A stretch of DNA of 64,000 nt from Tritrichomonas musculus (Eukaryota > Parabasalia > Tritrichomonadida > Tritrichomonadidae), in assembly GCA_039105265.1 (NCBI GenBank), contig JAPFFF010000029.1:434001-498000 (forward strand). Direction: 5' to 3'. Below, one piece after another: positions 30,427 through 40,314 of the stretch. Under the pieces are notes generated by a model. It did not search any database. It was not told where the DNA came from and saw only the letters and a list, made by a program, of their open reading frames with translations. A program made the position numbers and the translations under genes. Numbering within the stretch: position 1 is the first letter of the stretch; each line of letters begins with the position of its first letter.

Positions 30427-33411
30427 TTATAGTAATGAATGTATTTCATTCTTGGTGTTATCTTCAGCTAAGATACCATTTGATGTAAAGAATGTTGTAT
30501 TTATCAATATAAAATTAGCTGTTGCATTGACAATAAAATTGCTACTATTTAATGGATATTCAAGATTGTTTAACCATATCTTATATGGTTCGCATTGATA
30601 TTCATACTTAGGAGTATTATTAACATTGAATGATATATTGATTTTGATTTCTTTATCACTGGCAACATTATTTTTGTTTTCATGATATGTCAAATAGAGC
30701 ATAGCTTCATATACATCAAGTTGTTGGTCAAATTGATAACGAATGCTAGTACTATTTGGTATGCTGAATGTATAGTTAATTCGTGTTAATTTATTCTCTA
30801 ACGCAGCTAATCTTGTCTCTAAGTTTTCTATCCTTGTCTTCAATTCTTCATTTTCACTTGTCAATGCTATTTGGTCTTGCTTCAATATTTTTTCCGCTAA
30901 TATTAATTTGGTATCAAAATAGTCTGCCCCGTTATCGATAAAAAAGCACAGACCATTACTATCACTTTTATAATAAGTTAAGTAATAAGTTGTTCCGTCG
31001 ATTTCAAAAGCGACATTAACATCTCCATCTTCAGTAATATCACCATTATAATCAAACAAATAATCAAACTCTTTTACAAAGCCATCGTTATTTGATATTG
31101 TTCCAACAAGATGAGTTCCCCTAGTCAATTTTATTTTGACTTCCCACGTTCCTGAACTATCTTGTACATTTTCAAAAGGCACATCGACAGCATCTTTATA
31201 TATCAAATCATTTTTTTCTCGATATTTTGATAAATCTACGGCGGCAGGAATCTCACTCTTTACTTTCTCCAACGCCTCATTTACTTCATCAACAGTAGGG
31301 AAATTATTAAATTCAGCTTCTAGTTCATTTACTTTTTCGGCAAGTAATTTAAATGCAGGCTTCAAAGAATCTCTAAATATATTACCAATATCCATTGCCC
31401 CACTTAAAGTTAAGGCTCCACTGTCAGGATTATCATTTTCATCTTCAAATTTTAAATCATCTAATGGTTTATATTCTTCTTCACACCACATAATTATTGG
31501 AGTAATATCTTTTGTGATAGACCTAGCGATGGTCCCAGACATGAAATTAATAGATGACCGCAACAAATCACTCATGCCTTTCGTTGATTTGTTAGAGAAA
31601 ATTCTCTTCAAAAATCCACCTCCCTTTATGGTTGGAAAGCTGATTCCCTCGGGAAAAAGCTGCATGCCTATAGAGCCCATAGAACCTGCTGTTCCTGCTA
31701 CTCCAAAAGCTAAAGCTGTCCATGACACAATTCTTAACTTATCAACATCTTCTTCTAGATGCTGAGTTATTGTTTCTGCTCTTGATACTCTTCCTTTGAG
31801 GCTTTCCATTGTCGTGCTCATTTCCTGGACGTCATAACTTATCACATCAACATTATTGCTTACCATATTTAAATCACTTCTCATTGTAGTAATATTGTCG
31901 GCAGTAATAATTTTGGATGAGGTAATGTTATAGTCTGTATATAATGTTGTTGCAGCATTAGGATTGGGATATATCTCATAAAATTGTTGTTTGATAATAT
32001 ATTCGAAGGGGTTTGTTGTAGGGTCCCAATTGACCTCATCTATCGGGTCAACATATTCTTTGAATAAATAGATTCTAATATTTCGTGAGTCATTAGGGGT
32101 TGATGAAGCATAACAATATTCTACTTTTTCACACGAATCTAATATACCAGTGATGAAATACCATTTCTTATCACTCTTGGGGTCAAATATTTTTCCAGTA
32201 GGCCTCATAGAAAATCTGTTTGCCTTGATGGTACCGTCCAAAGTGATATCAAGTAAAAATTCTTCCACTTTAGAAATATCTAATTCGCTCCCTGTACCGT
32301 TTGCTTTATAGCATCTTATAGCTTCAATATCATATCCATCAACATTTATTCCTCCATTACTTGTTTGATAGCCCAATCCATATTTTGAAAAACTTTCTAT
32401 CTCACCCGTCTTTAGTTTCAATTTACAGTCCAATTTACATTTCCCTCCATGTATCATATAATGTAGGAGATTATCAATAGAATAGTCATCAGGCTTTTTA
32501 ATCAACATTTTATTTCTTTCACTTCTCTTGATTCTAATATATGTTCCATCCTCTCCATGTTCATTCTCTTTATTTAATGCATTTTTTATATTTCCGTTTA
32601 TGTTTCCTTGTATATTATCTCCTACCCACTTAGTTCCATCCCAGCTTAAAATCCATTTATTACCAAAACAATATTCACTAAACTTAAATTCCAAGCCGCT
32701 AGGTATATTGTAATTATCGTCTATATTCCATTGCAGTAGCCAATACATTTTATCATCTATTTGGACTTCACTAGTTAGTGTGGGTTTATAGAGATACAAT
32801 ACATCACTTTTATGAAGCTTCAAAGCATTATCAGCCTTGATAATTGAACATTTTATTGCCTTCTCTGTTTGTAAACTATCAGTAAGATATTCATTCATTA
32901 TACTCAACTCACCATTCAACCAAAGGGAATAGGGATTAAAATCGAGGCTAGAATCGAAAGCTATGTTGATGTATTCAAATATGGTGCTGTTATTTATAGA
33001 ACAGCCATTACTGCTTTTGGTTATGAGAGGGCAATAAACCTTTCCATCCTTGGCATAAATAAAGAATTCCTTCACTAAATTTCCATTCGTATCGTATATA
33101 ATATTTTTTCTCAAAACAACTTTGAAAAGATTTGTTTGGGCTGTTATTTCCTTCACTTTATTCATGAAATCCTCAGGTATATTAACAAATTTAAGAATAT
33201 GATATTGGGTTGTTGATGACTCAAATGACTCGTATTGTATATTATTATTTTTGATATTAAATTCTGGTATGCCATCTACTTCATTGAATAAATGGCCTGT
33301 CTGAACATATCCATCTAAATCACTTAGGGTTAATAACTGGCTTGCTTTACGAGTGCTGTCTCCTACCTTGAATTGTATATCTCCGATGAATTTTGTTGTT
33401 GTTGCTGCCAT
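30427..33411 (-). CDS. Large structural-type Polinton protein, paralogue 1
   Basis: 994 residues from ATG 33411. The frame continues upstream without an ATG, overlapping the previous gene, so this start is chosen. Residues about 1-480 are beta-rich. A conserved QQFYEIYPNPNAATTLYTDY block with TADNITTMRSDLN follows (about 490-530), then a coiled coil. After that comes a hydrophobic Gly/Ala segment (GVAGTAGSMGSIGMQL), a second coiled coil (about 880-910) and a beta-rich end. The block and the beta region recur in the next gene (33440-35575), showing a duplication. Size, coiled coils and paralogy suggest a fibre, spike or other virion surface protein. No enzyme motif was seen. Confidence 0.65.
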   Translation of the reverse strand: MAATTTKFIGDIQFKVGDSTRKASQLLTLSDLDGYVQTGHLFNEVDGIPEFNIKNNNIQYESFESSTTQYHILKFVNIPEDFMNKVKEITAQTNLFKVVLRKNIIYDTNGNLVKEFFIYAKDGKVYCPLITKSSNGCSINNSTIFEYINIAFDSSLDFNPYSLWLNGELSIMNEYLTDSLQTEKAIKCSIIKADNALKLHKSDVLYLYKPTLTSEVQIDDKMYWLLQWNIDDNYNIPSGLEFKFSEYCFGNKWILSWDGTKWVGDNIQGNINGNIKNALNKENEHGEDGTYIRIKRSERNKMLIKKPDDYSIDNLLHYMIHGGKCKLDCKLKLKTGEIESFSKYGLGYQTSNGGINVDGYDIEAIRCYKANGTGSELDISKVEEFLLDITLDGTIKANRFSMRPTGKIFDPKSDKKWYFITGILDSCEKVEYCYASSTPNDSRNIRIYLFKEYVDPIDEVNWDPTTNPFEYIIKQQFYEIYPNPNAATTLYTDYNITSSKIITADNITTMRSDLNMVSNNVDVISYDVQEMSTTMESLKGRVSRAETITQHLEEDVDKLRIVSWTALAFGVAGTAGSMGSIGMQLFPEGISFPTIKGGGFLKRIFSNKSTKGMSDLLRSSINFMSGTIARSITKDITPIIMWCEEEYKPLDDLKFEDENDNPDSGALTLSGAMDIGNIFRDSLKPAFKLLAEKVNELEAEFNNFPTVDEVNEALEKVKSEIPAAVDLSKYREKNDLIYKDAVDVPFENVQDSSGTWEVKIKLTRGTHLVGTISNNDGFVKEFDYLFDYNGDITEDGDVNVAFEIDGTTYYLTYYKSDSNGLCFFIDNGADYFDTKLILAEKILKQDQIALTSENEELKTRIENLETRLAALENKLTRINYTFSIPNSTSIRYQFDQQLDVYEAMLYLTYHENKNNVASDKEIKINISFNVNNTPKYEYQCEPYKIWLNNLEYPLNSSNFIVNATANFILINTTFFTSNGILAEDNTKNEIHSLL

Positions 33412-33439
33412 TTCAAACCCAAAAAAATATTTCCCTATT

Positions 33440-35575
33440 CTACTCAATATTTGCACACTTCTTCTCCAATGCAGCAATCCTTTTCTCCAATGAATCGATA
33501 TATAAATCCTTTTGCTCCAGCATTTCTTTGACTTCCAATTTTGTAATATAAGCAGTCATATCTATATCATCTAGGGGATGCTTTGTGCTTTGAACAGATT
33601 TTATTTCGTTAGCTAATATTTTGAAAACAGGCTTCAAAGAATCTCTGAAAATATTACATAAATTAAATGTTGCCTGAAGAGTCATTACCCCCTTGTCTGG
33701 ATCGTCAAAATCATTTTCGAAAGTAATCTCTTCTAATTCATCTAACCCTTCATCACACCATTCTAATACTTTATTTGTGTCTGAAATTGTCCTAGACCAA
33801 GGGTCAAATTTTCTTAGCCGAGAAGCGCCGCTAAAATATGACTCTTCCAATAAAAATGATGTCCTAGCATGAGTTATTGTTGTCGCTGCTACTGCTACTT
33901 CTGATGACGCTTCTGCTCCTCCAAATGTAATGCCCATCGATGATAAAGCTAAGCCTCCACCAACTATTCCACCTGCTATAGTGAAGGCTAAAGAAATCCC
34001 TTCAACAATCTTTATTGACTTCATATCTGAAATTAAATGTTCAGTCTTATCTTCGACTGTTATTAATCTCCTATCCATTTGGCCAACTTTATTCTCCAAT
34101 TTATTGAAGTCATATGATAAAACATCAAAGTTATTACTTACCAAATTTAAATCACTTCTCATCGTAGTAATATTGTCGGCAGTAATAATTTTGGATGAGC
34201 ATATATTATAATCTGTATACAAAGTGGTAGCTGCATTAGGATTGGGGTATATCTCATAAAATTGTTGCCTGATAATATATTCAAAGGGATTCATTTTACC
34301 ATCCCAATTCATTTCTTCGAAGGGGTCTGCCATGCTCTTTCGTAAATATATTTCAATATTCCTTTCCTCAGGATTGATAAAACTATCTGTCCAATCACAG
34401 GCTATTCTATCTATTGTGTCCAAATCTCCTATCAAATCAACATTTCCATTCAGCTGTCCATAAACATGAAGTATTTGTGGTAATATTTTGAATGTTAGTC
34501 GGGTAGGAGTAGATGATTTTGGCAAATAAATATCTAAATATACTCTGGAGATTTTAGGAATTAATTCATTAAATTTAATTATATTAGCCTCATAATTAAA
34601 TAATCTACACTCAACACCTACCAAATCATAGCCTTCATATGTCTCTTTATTATGTCCTCCCATCTCAAACACCCAACAACTAATATGATTTTCATCCCCA
34701 TTTATAATTTCATCATTGTTTAACAATAATTTGGTTTCTAATTTTCCTTCTTTACTAGCGAGTGCATATAAGCTATACAATATACCCTTCTCTCCTCTTG
34801 GTATTATTTCGTTGTGTATATCATCATTTTTCATCATTGCATAGCATAAATGTGTTCTATTATCATTATGATAATACCCTGTGTTTCTTTTATTTAATTT
34901 GTTAATGACACTCCCTCCTAATCTTCCGCTCAAATTATTGCCTGTCCATTTATCTTCCTTCCATTCTAATTCCCATGAATTACCGAAGCAATACTCCTTG
35001 AATTTGAATTTGAAGCCTTCGATGAGATGGTAATCATCTGGGATTTCATATATCATTTTATAATATTCTTTATCTCCTATTGTAGCGTCAGTAATTTTTG
35101 TTGGTTTATATAAATAAATAATATCAGAATTATGTAATTTAAGAGCATTCTTAGCCTCTATTGTATCACACTTTATTGTTGGCTCAACAGCTACCAAAGA
35201 GTCTTGAGGCAATAAATACATTATACTTAGCTCTCCCTTGAGATATAAATCATAAGAATCAATTCTAACCCCTTCATCATGAGCAATATATAATTTATTT
35301 GTTGTCGTTTCATGGAAATAACTAAGCCGGGTTTCATCATGCTCGGTATTGTGTATGAGGATTGGATTATATATTTTTCCATCTTCTGCATAGATATAGA
35401 ACTCTTTAATTATTTTTCCATTAGCATTCATCATAATATTGTTTCGAAGAATTATTTTAAATATATTTATCCTTCCCTGAGTATCTTTTATTTGTTCTTG
35501 TATTTCTTCTGTACCACCTATCACCATCATCTTAAAGTCTCTATCAAATAATCTAAAAGTATCTGTGCTGAGCAA
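33440..35575 (-). CDS. Large structural-type Polinton protein, paralogue 2
   Basis: 711 residues as delimited; the true start is uncertain. It shares with the preceding paralogue the opening beta-rich segment (IILRNNIMMNANGKIIKEFY against VVLRKNIIYDTNGNLVKEFF) and EYCFGNSWELEW. It also shares the near-identical QQFYEIYPNPNAATTLYTDY block, the central coiled coil, a Gly/Ala hydrophobic stretch and FRDSLKPVFKILA. It lacks the long C-terminal extension and ends in a short coiled coil (YIDSLEKRIAALEKKC). It is co-directional with paralogue 1 and the 602-residue protein. A virion fibre or scaffold role is inferred, not shown. Confidence 0.6.
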   Translation of the reverse strand: MLSTDTFRLFDRDFKMMVIGGTEEIQEQIKDTQGRINIFKIILRNNIMMNANGKIIKEFYIYAEDGKIYNPILIHNTEHDETRLSYFHETTTNKLYIAHDEGVRIDSYDLYLKGELSIMYLLPQDSLVAVEPTIKCDTIEAKNALKLHNSDIIYLYKPTKITDATIGDKEYYKMIYEIPDDYHLIEGFKFKFKEYCFGNSWELEWKEDKWTGNNLSGRLGGSVINKLNKRNTGYYHNDNRTHLCYAMMKNDDIHNEIIPRGEKGILYSLYALASKEGKLETKLLLNNDEIINGDENHISCWVFEMGGHNKETYEGYDLVGVECRLFNYEANIIKFNELIPKISRVYLDIYLPKSSTPTRLTFKILPQILHVYGQLNGNVDLIGDLDTIDRIACDWTDSFINPEERNIEIYLRKSMADPFEEMNWDGKMNPFEYIIRQQFYEIYPNPNAATTLYTDYNICSSKIITADNITTMRSDLNLVSNNFDVLSYDFNKLENKVGQMDRRLITVEDKTEHLISDMKSIKIVEGISLAFTIAGGIVGGGLALSSMGITFGGAEASSEVAVAATTITHARTSFLLEESYFSGASRLRKFDPWSRTISDTNKVLEWCDEGLDELEEITFENDFDDPDKGVMTLQATFNLCNIFRDSLKPVFKILANEIKSVQSTKHPLDDIDMTAYITKLEVKEMLEQKDLYIDSLEKRIAALEKKCANIE

Positions 35576-35807
35576 ATTATTGGTGAGAATATATTTGGGA
35601 AAGCCAGATTGATAAGTAAAATTAGATGTGGTAATATCCCCTCCCGATGATAAATTTGATATATCTACTCCATTTATTAATCCATTAACATTTAAATTTG
35701 CTTTGATATTAACATCTCCATATATTGGTTTTTCTCTATTAAATTGATAATTCTTTGGTGGTTCGATATATTTGTTTCCATATACTTCTAATGCTTTCTT
35801 GAACGAT

Positions 35808-37616
35808 TCAAGGTCTGACCCTGGAATTGAAATAGACCCATCGGGCTGTTTTTGGTGTGCCGATATCGATGTGCTTTGGATCTTTCGCTATGTCCGAAGG
35901 ACTATCTATACTCAAAGGGCTAACAGCACTATTGCAGTATATCCATTCATTTTCATTTTCATCCCATACTATATCTCCTTCTTTGTTTTTTGTATTGTTT
36001 GCCATAAAGGCTGTATACACAGCCACACTCATTCTATCTTCATTATTCCTCCAACCTTGACATTTATTATCAAAATCAGTAATCATAATCTGAATCCAGT
36101 TTTGTCTGTCCACATCAAATATAAATGAAGGAGGCGCATCAAAGCTTCTATTTGTTCTCCAGCCTGATGGAAAATCATCAAATGAATACCCACTTTCTGT
36201 TAATAAAACCCATCTATGAAAGAGGGCTGACCAATAATATCTTTCATCATGATCAATATTAAAAGACCTATCATTCATGAAATTGGTATGCTGTATATTG
36301 GAATCTATATGCTGATTTTGATTTTGATATTGATTTACCAAATCATTTATACCGTCATCATTATTGTAAATCGAAAAGTCAACTACCTGTGATTGAGCCA
36401 GCTGGACCTGATTATCAAAATGCAAACGACTAATATCATGTACCTGAAGATGGCCTTCGACTCCATCAACTCTATCATATAAATCAGAAAATAATTCAAT
36501 AAATATGTCATCATTTACATCTTCAAAATTATTCTCTCCTTCTTGATTACAATTGCATGATTTTATTTTTGAACAATAATCAGCCCAATAGTTTAATGAT
36601 ACTATTATATTATTTATATTCAGCTGGACATCATTTAGGATTTGATTTAAACTGACCTTTACTTTTGTACCATCGATATTGTCAACTTTTATTGTATGGT
36701 CTACAGTTAATGATGTCGTAAATAGTTTTAGAGCCGATGCCAGCTCATATCCAAGAACACTAGATAACAATAGATTTTGAATTATTTTTGGATAATTTGC
36801 GTAATTATCTTTTTGATTTTGCATGTATATATCAATAAATTCACCCGGGCTTCCTACCTCCACTAGCTGGTCTGCTTTAACTTCTTCATCGCTATTTTTA
36901 TATTTATATCCTATTGTCTTAAGAGTATTGTCTTGAAGATTGTAATGATATTGCTTTGTTCCATTTATGAATTTTATCCAGTTTGCTTCATTAAATACCT
37001 CATATAATATTCTCGTTGTGTTTTGATTTCTCTTTTCATTCTTCATAATATTCATCAACATATCAGCTAAATTATGATATGTCTTGTATTGGAGGAAAGG
37101 TTCAGTTGGCTTAGGCTCTGGTGGAGCAGTATGAGTTTGAACATATTTAACTACTTCACATTTCCCCTTGTCTTCTTCCAATACTACTTGTTCGTATCCA
37201 TCTGCTGCGCACATCAATTCGCTATACATATCATGGATTGCTTCACAAGTCTTAGATTCCCCTTCGATAATATCATTAAATGTATTAACACAATATTCAT
37301 CTCTGATAAGTTCTCTGTTGGATTCAACAAATGAATTCGTTCTTGCTAATGCTTTGTATTCAAGTATTTGTGTAGATTTTTCAGTTATGGGAACATCCCC
37401 AAATCCTTTAAGACTACCTCCATTTTCAATATAATCATTTACCACTCTGGCATCAACTTCAGCTTTATTGTATAGACAATTAAATTTTGGGTATTCATCG
37501 GGCTTATCTTCTTGGATGATATTTATTTTTTCATCTTCTCCAGCACATATTTCAAATCCATTTGCTTTAAGTTTTTTTGCTTCTTTGCTCTTTGCAGAAT
37601 ATAGTGTCAAGGACAT
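35808..37616 (-). CDS. Polinton protein of unknown function, 602 residues
   Basis: Mixed alpha/beta protein with an N-terminal ~170 residues rich in cysteine and charged residues (CAGEDEK, CLYNKAEV, CVNTF, CEAIHDMYSELMC). A Pro-rich linker follows (APPEPKPTEPF, about 165-175), then a helical middle, and a C-terminal region with many aromatic residues (YYWSALFHRWVLLTESGYSF, FIFDVDRQNW). No family recognised. Its ATG is only 19 bp from that of the divergent 244-residue gene, so both must share one promoter region. It is followed by the two large paralogues on the same strand, suggesting a late/structural cluster. Confidence 0.6.
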   Translation of the reverse strand: MSLTLYSAKSKEAKKLKANGFEICAGEDEKINIIQEDKPDEYPKFNCLYNKAEVDARVVNDYIENGGSLKGFGDVPITEKSTQILEYKALARTNSFVESNRELIRDEYCVNTFNDIIEGESKTCEAIHDMYSELMCAADGYEQVVLEEDKGKCEVVKYVQTHTAPPEPKPTEPFLQYKTYHNLADMLMNIMKNEKRNQNTTRILYEVFNEANWIKFINGTKQYHYNLQDNTLKTIGYKYKNSDEEVKADQLVEVGSPGEFIDIYMQNQKDNYANYPKIIQNLLLSSVLGYELASALKLFTTSLTVDHTIKVDNIDGTKVKVSLNQILNDVQLNINNIIVSLNYWADYCSKIKSCNCNQEGENNFEDVNDDIFIELFSDLYDRVDGVEGHLQVHDISRLHFDNQVQLAQSQVVDFSIYNNDDGINDLVNQYQNQNQHIDSNIQHTNFMNDRSFNIDHDERYYWSALFHRWVLLTESGYSFDDFPSGWRTNRSFDAPPSFIFDVDRQNWIQIMITDFDNKCQGWRNNEDRMSVAVYTAFMANNTKNKEGDIVWDENENEWIYCNSAVSPLSIDSPSDIAKDPKHIDIGTPKTARWVYFNSRVRP

Positions 37617-37635
37617 TTTAATCTGAAATTAAATA

Positions 37636-38370
37636 ATGCTGTATAGTGTTCAGAGCCAGCCAGAGAATTATAATACTGTAAGAATGAATATAGATATTCC
37701 TTGGAAATGCCCTTTCGTCAAGTATTATGTTTCGTCTATTAATACTAAAGCCAATATTTTGTTAACCACCGATGATGATTATTTAATATTTGAGACAGAA
37801 AATAGTGAAGTTCGAATTGATTTCGAGGAGTCGTATGCCTATTCTTTTGCAAATCTGGTTAAATTTTTAAATGAAAGTCAGACTGTAATTACCTTCAAAA
37901 ATGTCAACAATAGAACCATATCTTTAAAGCCTGTCCAAACAGTAAAATTCAAAGAAGGCAGCCATAGAGCAAAATTAATCACTGGATTGTTCAATACTAA
38001 GCCTGGACATATATTTCCAAATGGAGTTGAATGCAACGTCCCAGATTTGCCAATTCTTGATTTTGCCAATAAATTATATTTAGTATCTTTGCAGGGTGTA
38101 GCAGCGCACTCATCTATTGGAGACCAAGAATATACTCCCAGCATCATCGCAAATATTGATACAATGATTATGGACCAAGAAGCTTTAATAGTGAATTATG
38201 ATTTGACAAAACCAATAAAAGTAAAAGTAAATACAGATTCGTTAAAGTATTTGGAAATGAGGTTGGTCGACTTTATGTTCCAGCCAGTAATCTTAAAATC
38301 CCCCTTGTTCATTACTCTGAAGATAAAACCATCCCAGGATGCTGATATATATGATATACTCACGAAGTGA
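37636..38370 (+). CDS. Possible penton/minor-capsid-like protein
   Basis: 244 residues, strongly beta in character. The C-terminal pattern (IKVKVNTDSLKYLEMRLVDF...FQPV...SPLFITLKIKP) resembles the closing strands of small single-jelly-roll proteins coded by Polintons and virophages beside the major capsid gene. No catalytic motif or membrane segment. It is divergent from the 602-residue gene with a 19 bp gap and is followed by the long repeat region. The penton assignment is a weak inference from size and strand pattern and needs structure comparison. Confidence 0.45.
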   Translation: MLYSVQSQPENYNTVRMNIDIPWKCPFVKYYVSSINTKANILLTTDDDYLIFETENSEVRIDFEESYAYSFANLVKFLNESQTVITFKNVNNRTISLKPVQTVKFKEGSHRAKLITGLFNTKPGHIFPNGVECNVPDLPILDFANKLYLVSLQGVAAHSSIGDQEYTPSIIANIDTMIMDQEALIVNYDLTKPIKVKVNTDSLKYLEMRLVDFMFQPVILKSPLFITLKIKPSQDADIYDILTK

Positions 38371-38639
38371 TTTATATCTCACGAAGCAATAGATATTTTT
38401 AAATTCTGATTATATATTTAGATTCTACATTGGATTTGCAAGATTTTTCACTATAAGAAGTTTAAAAAATATTGAATATTCATCGAGTTATTGAAAAGGG
38501 ATTTTTGAAAAAAAGCGTGAGTAGGGGGTCATGGTTTTGATATTGGAAAATATAAAATAAGTTTAAAAAAATATGTATGAGCAGGCATGTTCATTTTTTT
38601 ATATATTTTACTTTCAAGTTTTCCAAAAGATTAGGAAAA
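38371..38639. other. Non-coding spacer before repeat arrays
   Basis: AT-rich and without a gene. A segment near 38462-38490 (AATATTGAATATTCATCGAG) is the reverse complement of the ATCTCGATGAATATTCAATA words at 39776 and 39953, so it belongs to the same dispersed repeat set. Confidence 0.5.
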
Positions 38640-38875
38640 TTAAACGGTCGACAATAAACGTACGGATGAATAAACGTACGGATATAAACGTACGAATATA
38701 AACGGTCGACAATAAACGTACGGATGAATAAACGTACGAATATAAACGTACGAATATAAACGTACGATGAATAAACGGTCGACAATAAACGGTACGACAA
38801 TAAACGTACGGATATAAACGTACGAAATAAACGGTCGACAATAAACGTACAGATGAATAAACGGTCGATAAAAAT
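38640..38875. repeat. Irregular tandem repeat, CGTACG/CGGTCGAC type
   Basis: Units built from AATAAACGTACGGAT, ATAAACGTACGAAT and AATAAACGGTCGAC alternate about 14 times. Each unit contains the short palindrome CGTACG or GTCGAC, so the array is a cluster of possible protein-binding palindromes in non-coding DNA. Confidence 0.85.
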
Positions 38876-38948
38876 TTTAGATTTGAGAGGGTATTGAAAA
38901 AAATGATCGGAAAAATTTTGCCTCATAATTGTGAGTAAAATTTTGGTT

Positions 38949-39095
38949 AGTGCGGCATTAACATAAGATAGTGCGGCATTAACATAAGATAGTGCGACAT
39001 TAACATAAGATAGTGCGACATTAACATAAGATAGTGCGGCATTAACATAAGATAGTGCGGCATTAACATAAGATAGTGCGGCATTAACATAAGAA
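38949..39095. repeat. 21 bp tandem repeat, seven copies
   Basis: The unit AGTGCGGCATTAACATAAGAT repeats seven times, with only G/A differences in the third to fifth copies (GCGACATT). It is non-coding and lies between the palindromic array and the 28 bp array. Confidence 0.92.
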
Positions 39096-39174
39096 ATTCA
39101 GACAAAAATTTTAGATTTGAGAGGGCATTGAAAAACCTAATCGGCAAAGATTTTAGATTTGAGAAGGCTTTTAA

Positions 39175-39690
39175 AATTTTTTCTTTCAAATTATTTTTTA
39201 AAATTTTTTCTTTCAAATTATTTTTTAAAATTATTTTCTTTCAAATTATTTTTTAAAATTATTTTCTTTCAAATTATTTTTTAAAATTATTTTCTTTCAA
39301 ATTATTTTTTAAAATTATTTTCTTTCAAATTATTTTTTAAAATTATTTTCTTTCAAATTATTTTTTAAAATTTTTTCTTTCAAATTATTTTTTAAAATTT
39401 TTTCTTTCAAATTATTTTTTAAAATTATTTTCTTTCAAATTATTTTTTAAAATTATTTTCTTTCAAATTATTTTTTAAAATTATTTTCTTTCAAATTATT
39501 TTTTAAAATTATTTTCTTTCAAATTATTTTTTAAAATTATTTTCTTTCAAATTATTTTTTAAAATTTTTTCTTTCAAATTATTTTTTAAAATTATTTTCT
39601 TTCAAATTATTTTTTAAAATTATTTTCTTTCAAATTATTTTTTAAAATTTTTTCTTTCAAATTATTTTTTAAAATTTTTTCATGAAATGT
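39175..39690. repeat. 28 bp tandem repeat, about 18 copies
   Basis: The unit TTTTCTTTCAAATTATTTTT followed by TAAAATTA repeats about 18 times. Two variants (AAAATTATTTT and AAAATTTTTTC junctions) occur in blocks, which points to segmental duplication of groups of units. Very AT-rich on one strand composition (pyrimidine/T-rich), non-coding. Confidence 0.93.
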
Positions 39691-40314
39691 TATTTGAAAA
39701 ATAAATTAAACGTATAGATAAATAAATATATGGATGAATGTGGCCAGATAAGTATTGAATTTTGCCTTGCTTATATCTCGATGAATATTCAATATTTTTG
39801 AATGGTTCAAGAGAGAAGTTCCTTCCTATTTCAGAGGAGAATTCAAATATTCAATCAGTATTGAAAAATCTCTATTGCCGATAGGCAAGTTCACTTCGTG
39901 AATCGTACATATAGATTTGAAGGTATCTTTATTGAAATTTGCCTTGTTTATATCTCGATGAATATTCAATATTTTTAAACGTTCTTATAGTCAATTTTCT
40001 TCCAAATTCAGAGGAGAATTCAATGAAATAATTATCTATTTTTAGTCTGCAGGTGAACGGGTGAATTCTCACCTCCAACTTCACCTCCAACTTCACCTTT
40101 CAATTTTTTCTATTTTTTATTTTTAGGCCAAATGTCCATAGAACCATGTATGTAAATAGGAAATAAATGAGAGGTGAACTGGCAGGTGAATTATTGGGTG
40201 AGAATTCACCCCTTCACCCCTGGATGATTTTTACAGTTTTTTTTGCTCATTTTTGAGCCGAAGCATTTTTTTGTCGCGTGATATTTTTTTATCACTTTTT
40301 AATTTTATTGTAAA
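39691..40314. other. Non-coding leader of the polymerase gene with dispersed and inverted repeats
   Basis: A segment of about 80 bp (TATCTCGATGAATATTCAAT ... TTCAGAGGAGAATTCAA) occurs twice, at about 39772-39851 and 39949-40024. At 40055-40102 GGTGAATTCTCACCTCCAAC and repeats of CTTCACCT face GAGAGGTGAACTGGCAGGTG and GGGTGAGAATTCACCC at 40169-40217, giving a long imperfect hairpin about 100-250 bp upstream of the polymerase ATG. Confidence 0.65.

Noticed and set aside
31136-31765. 209-codon plus-strand frame
   Set aside because: Antisense of the 994-residue structural-type gene; no homology or start context.
35808-37616. Adenain-like protease or terminal protein for the 602-residue protein
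   Set aside because: Cysteines are present but no catalytic arrangement can be traced, so it was left as unknown.
38591-39216. Frames of repeated YVRTFI or MLMPHYL residues
   Set aside because: They are translations of the tandem arrays on the minus strand. Repeat units of 21 bp stay open in one frame by arithmetic, with no other sign of coding.
38640-39690. CRISPR array
   Set aside because: Repeats are contiguous tandem units without unique spacers, in a eukaryotic element.
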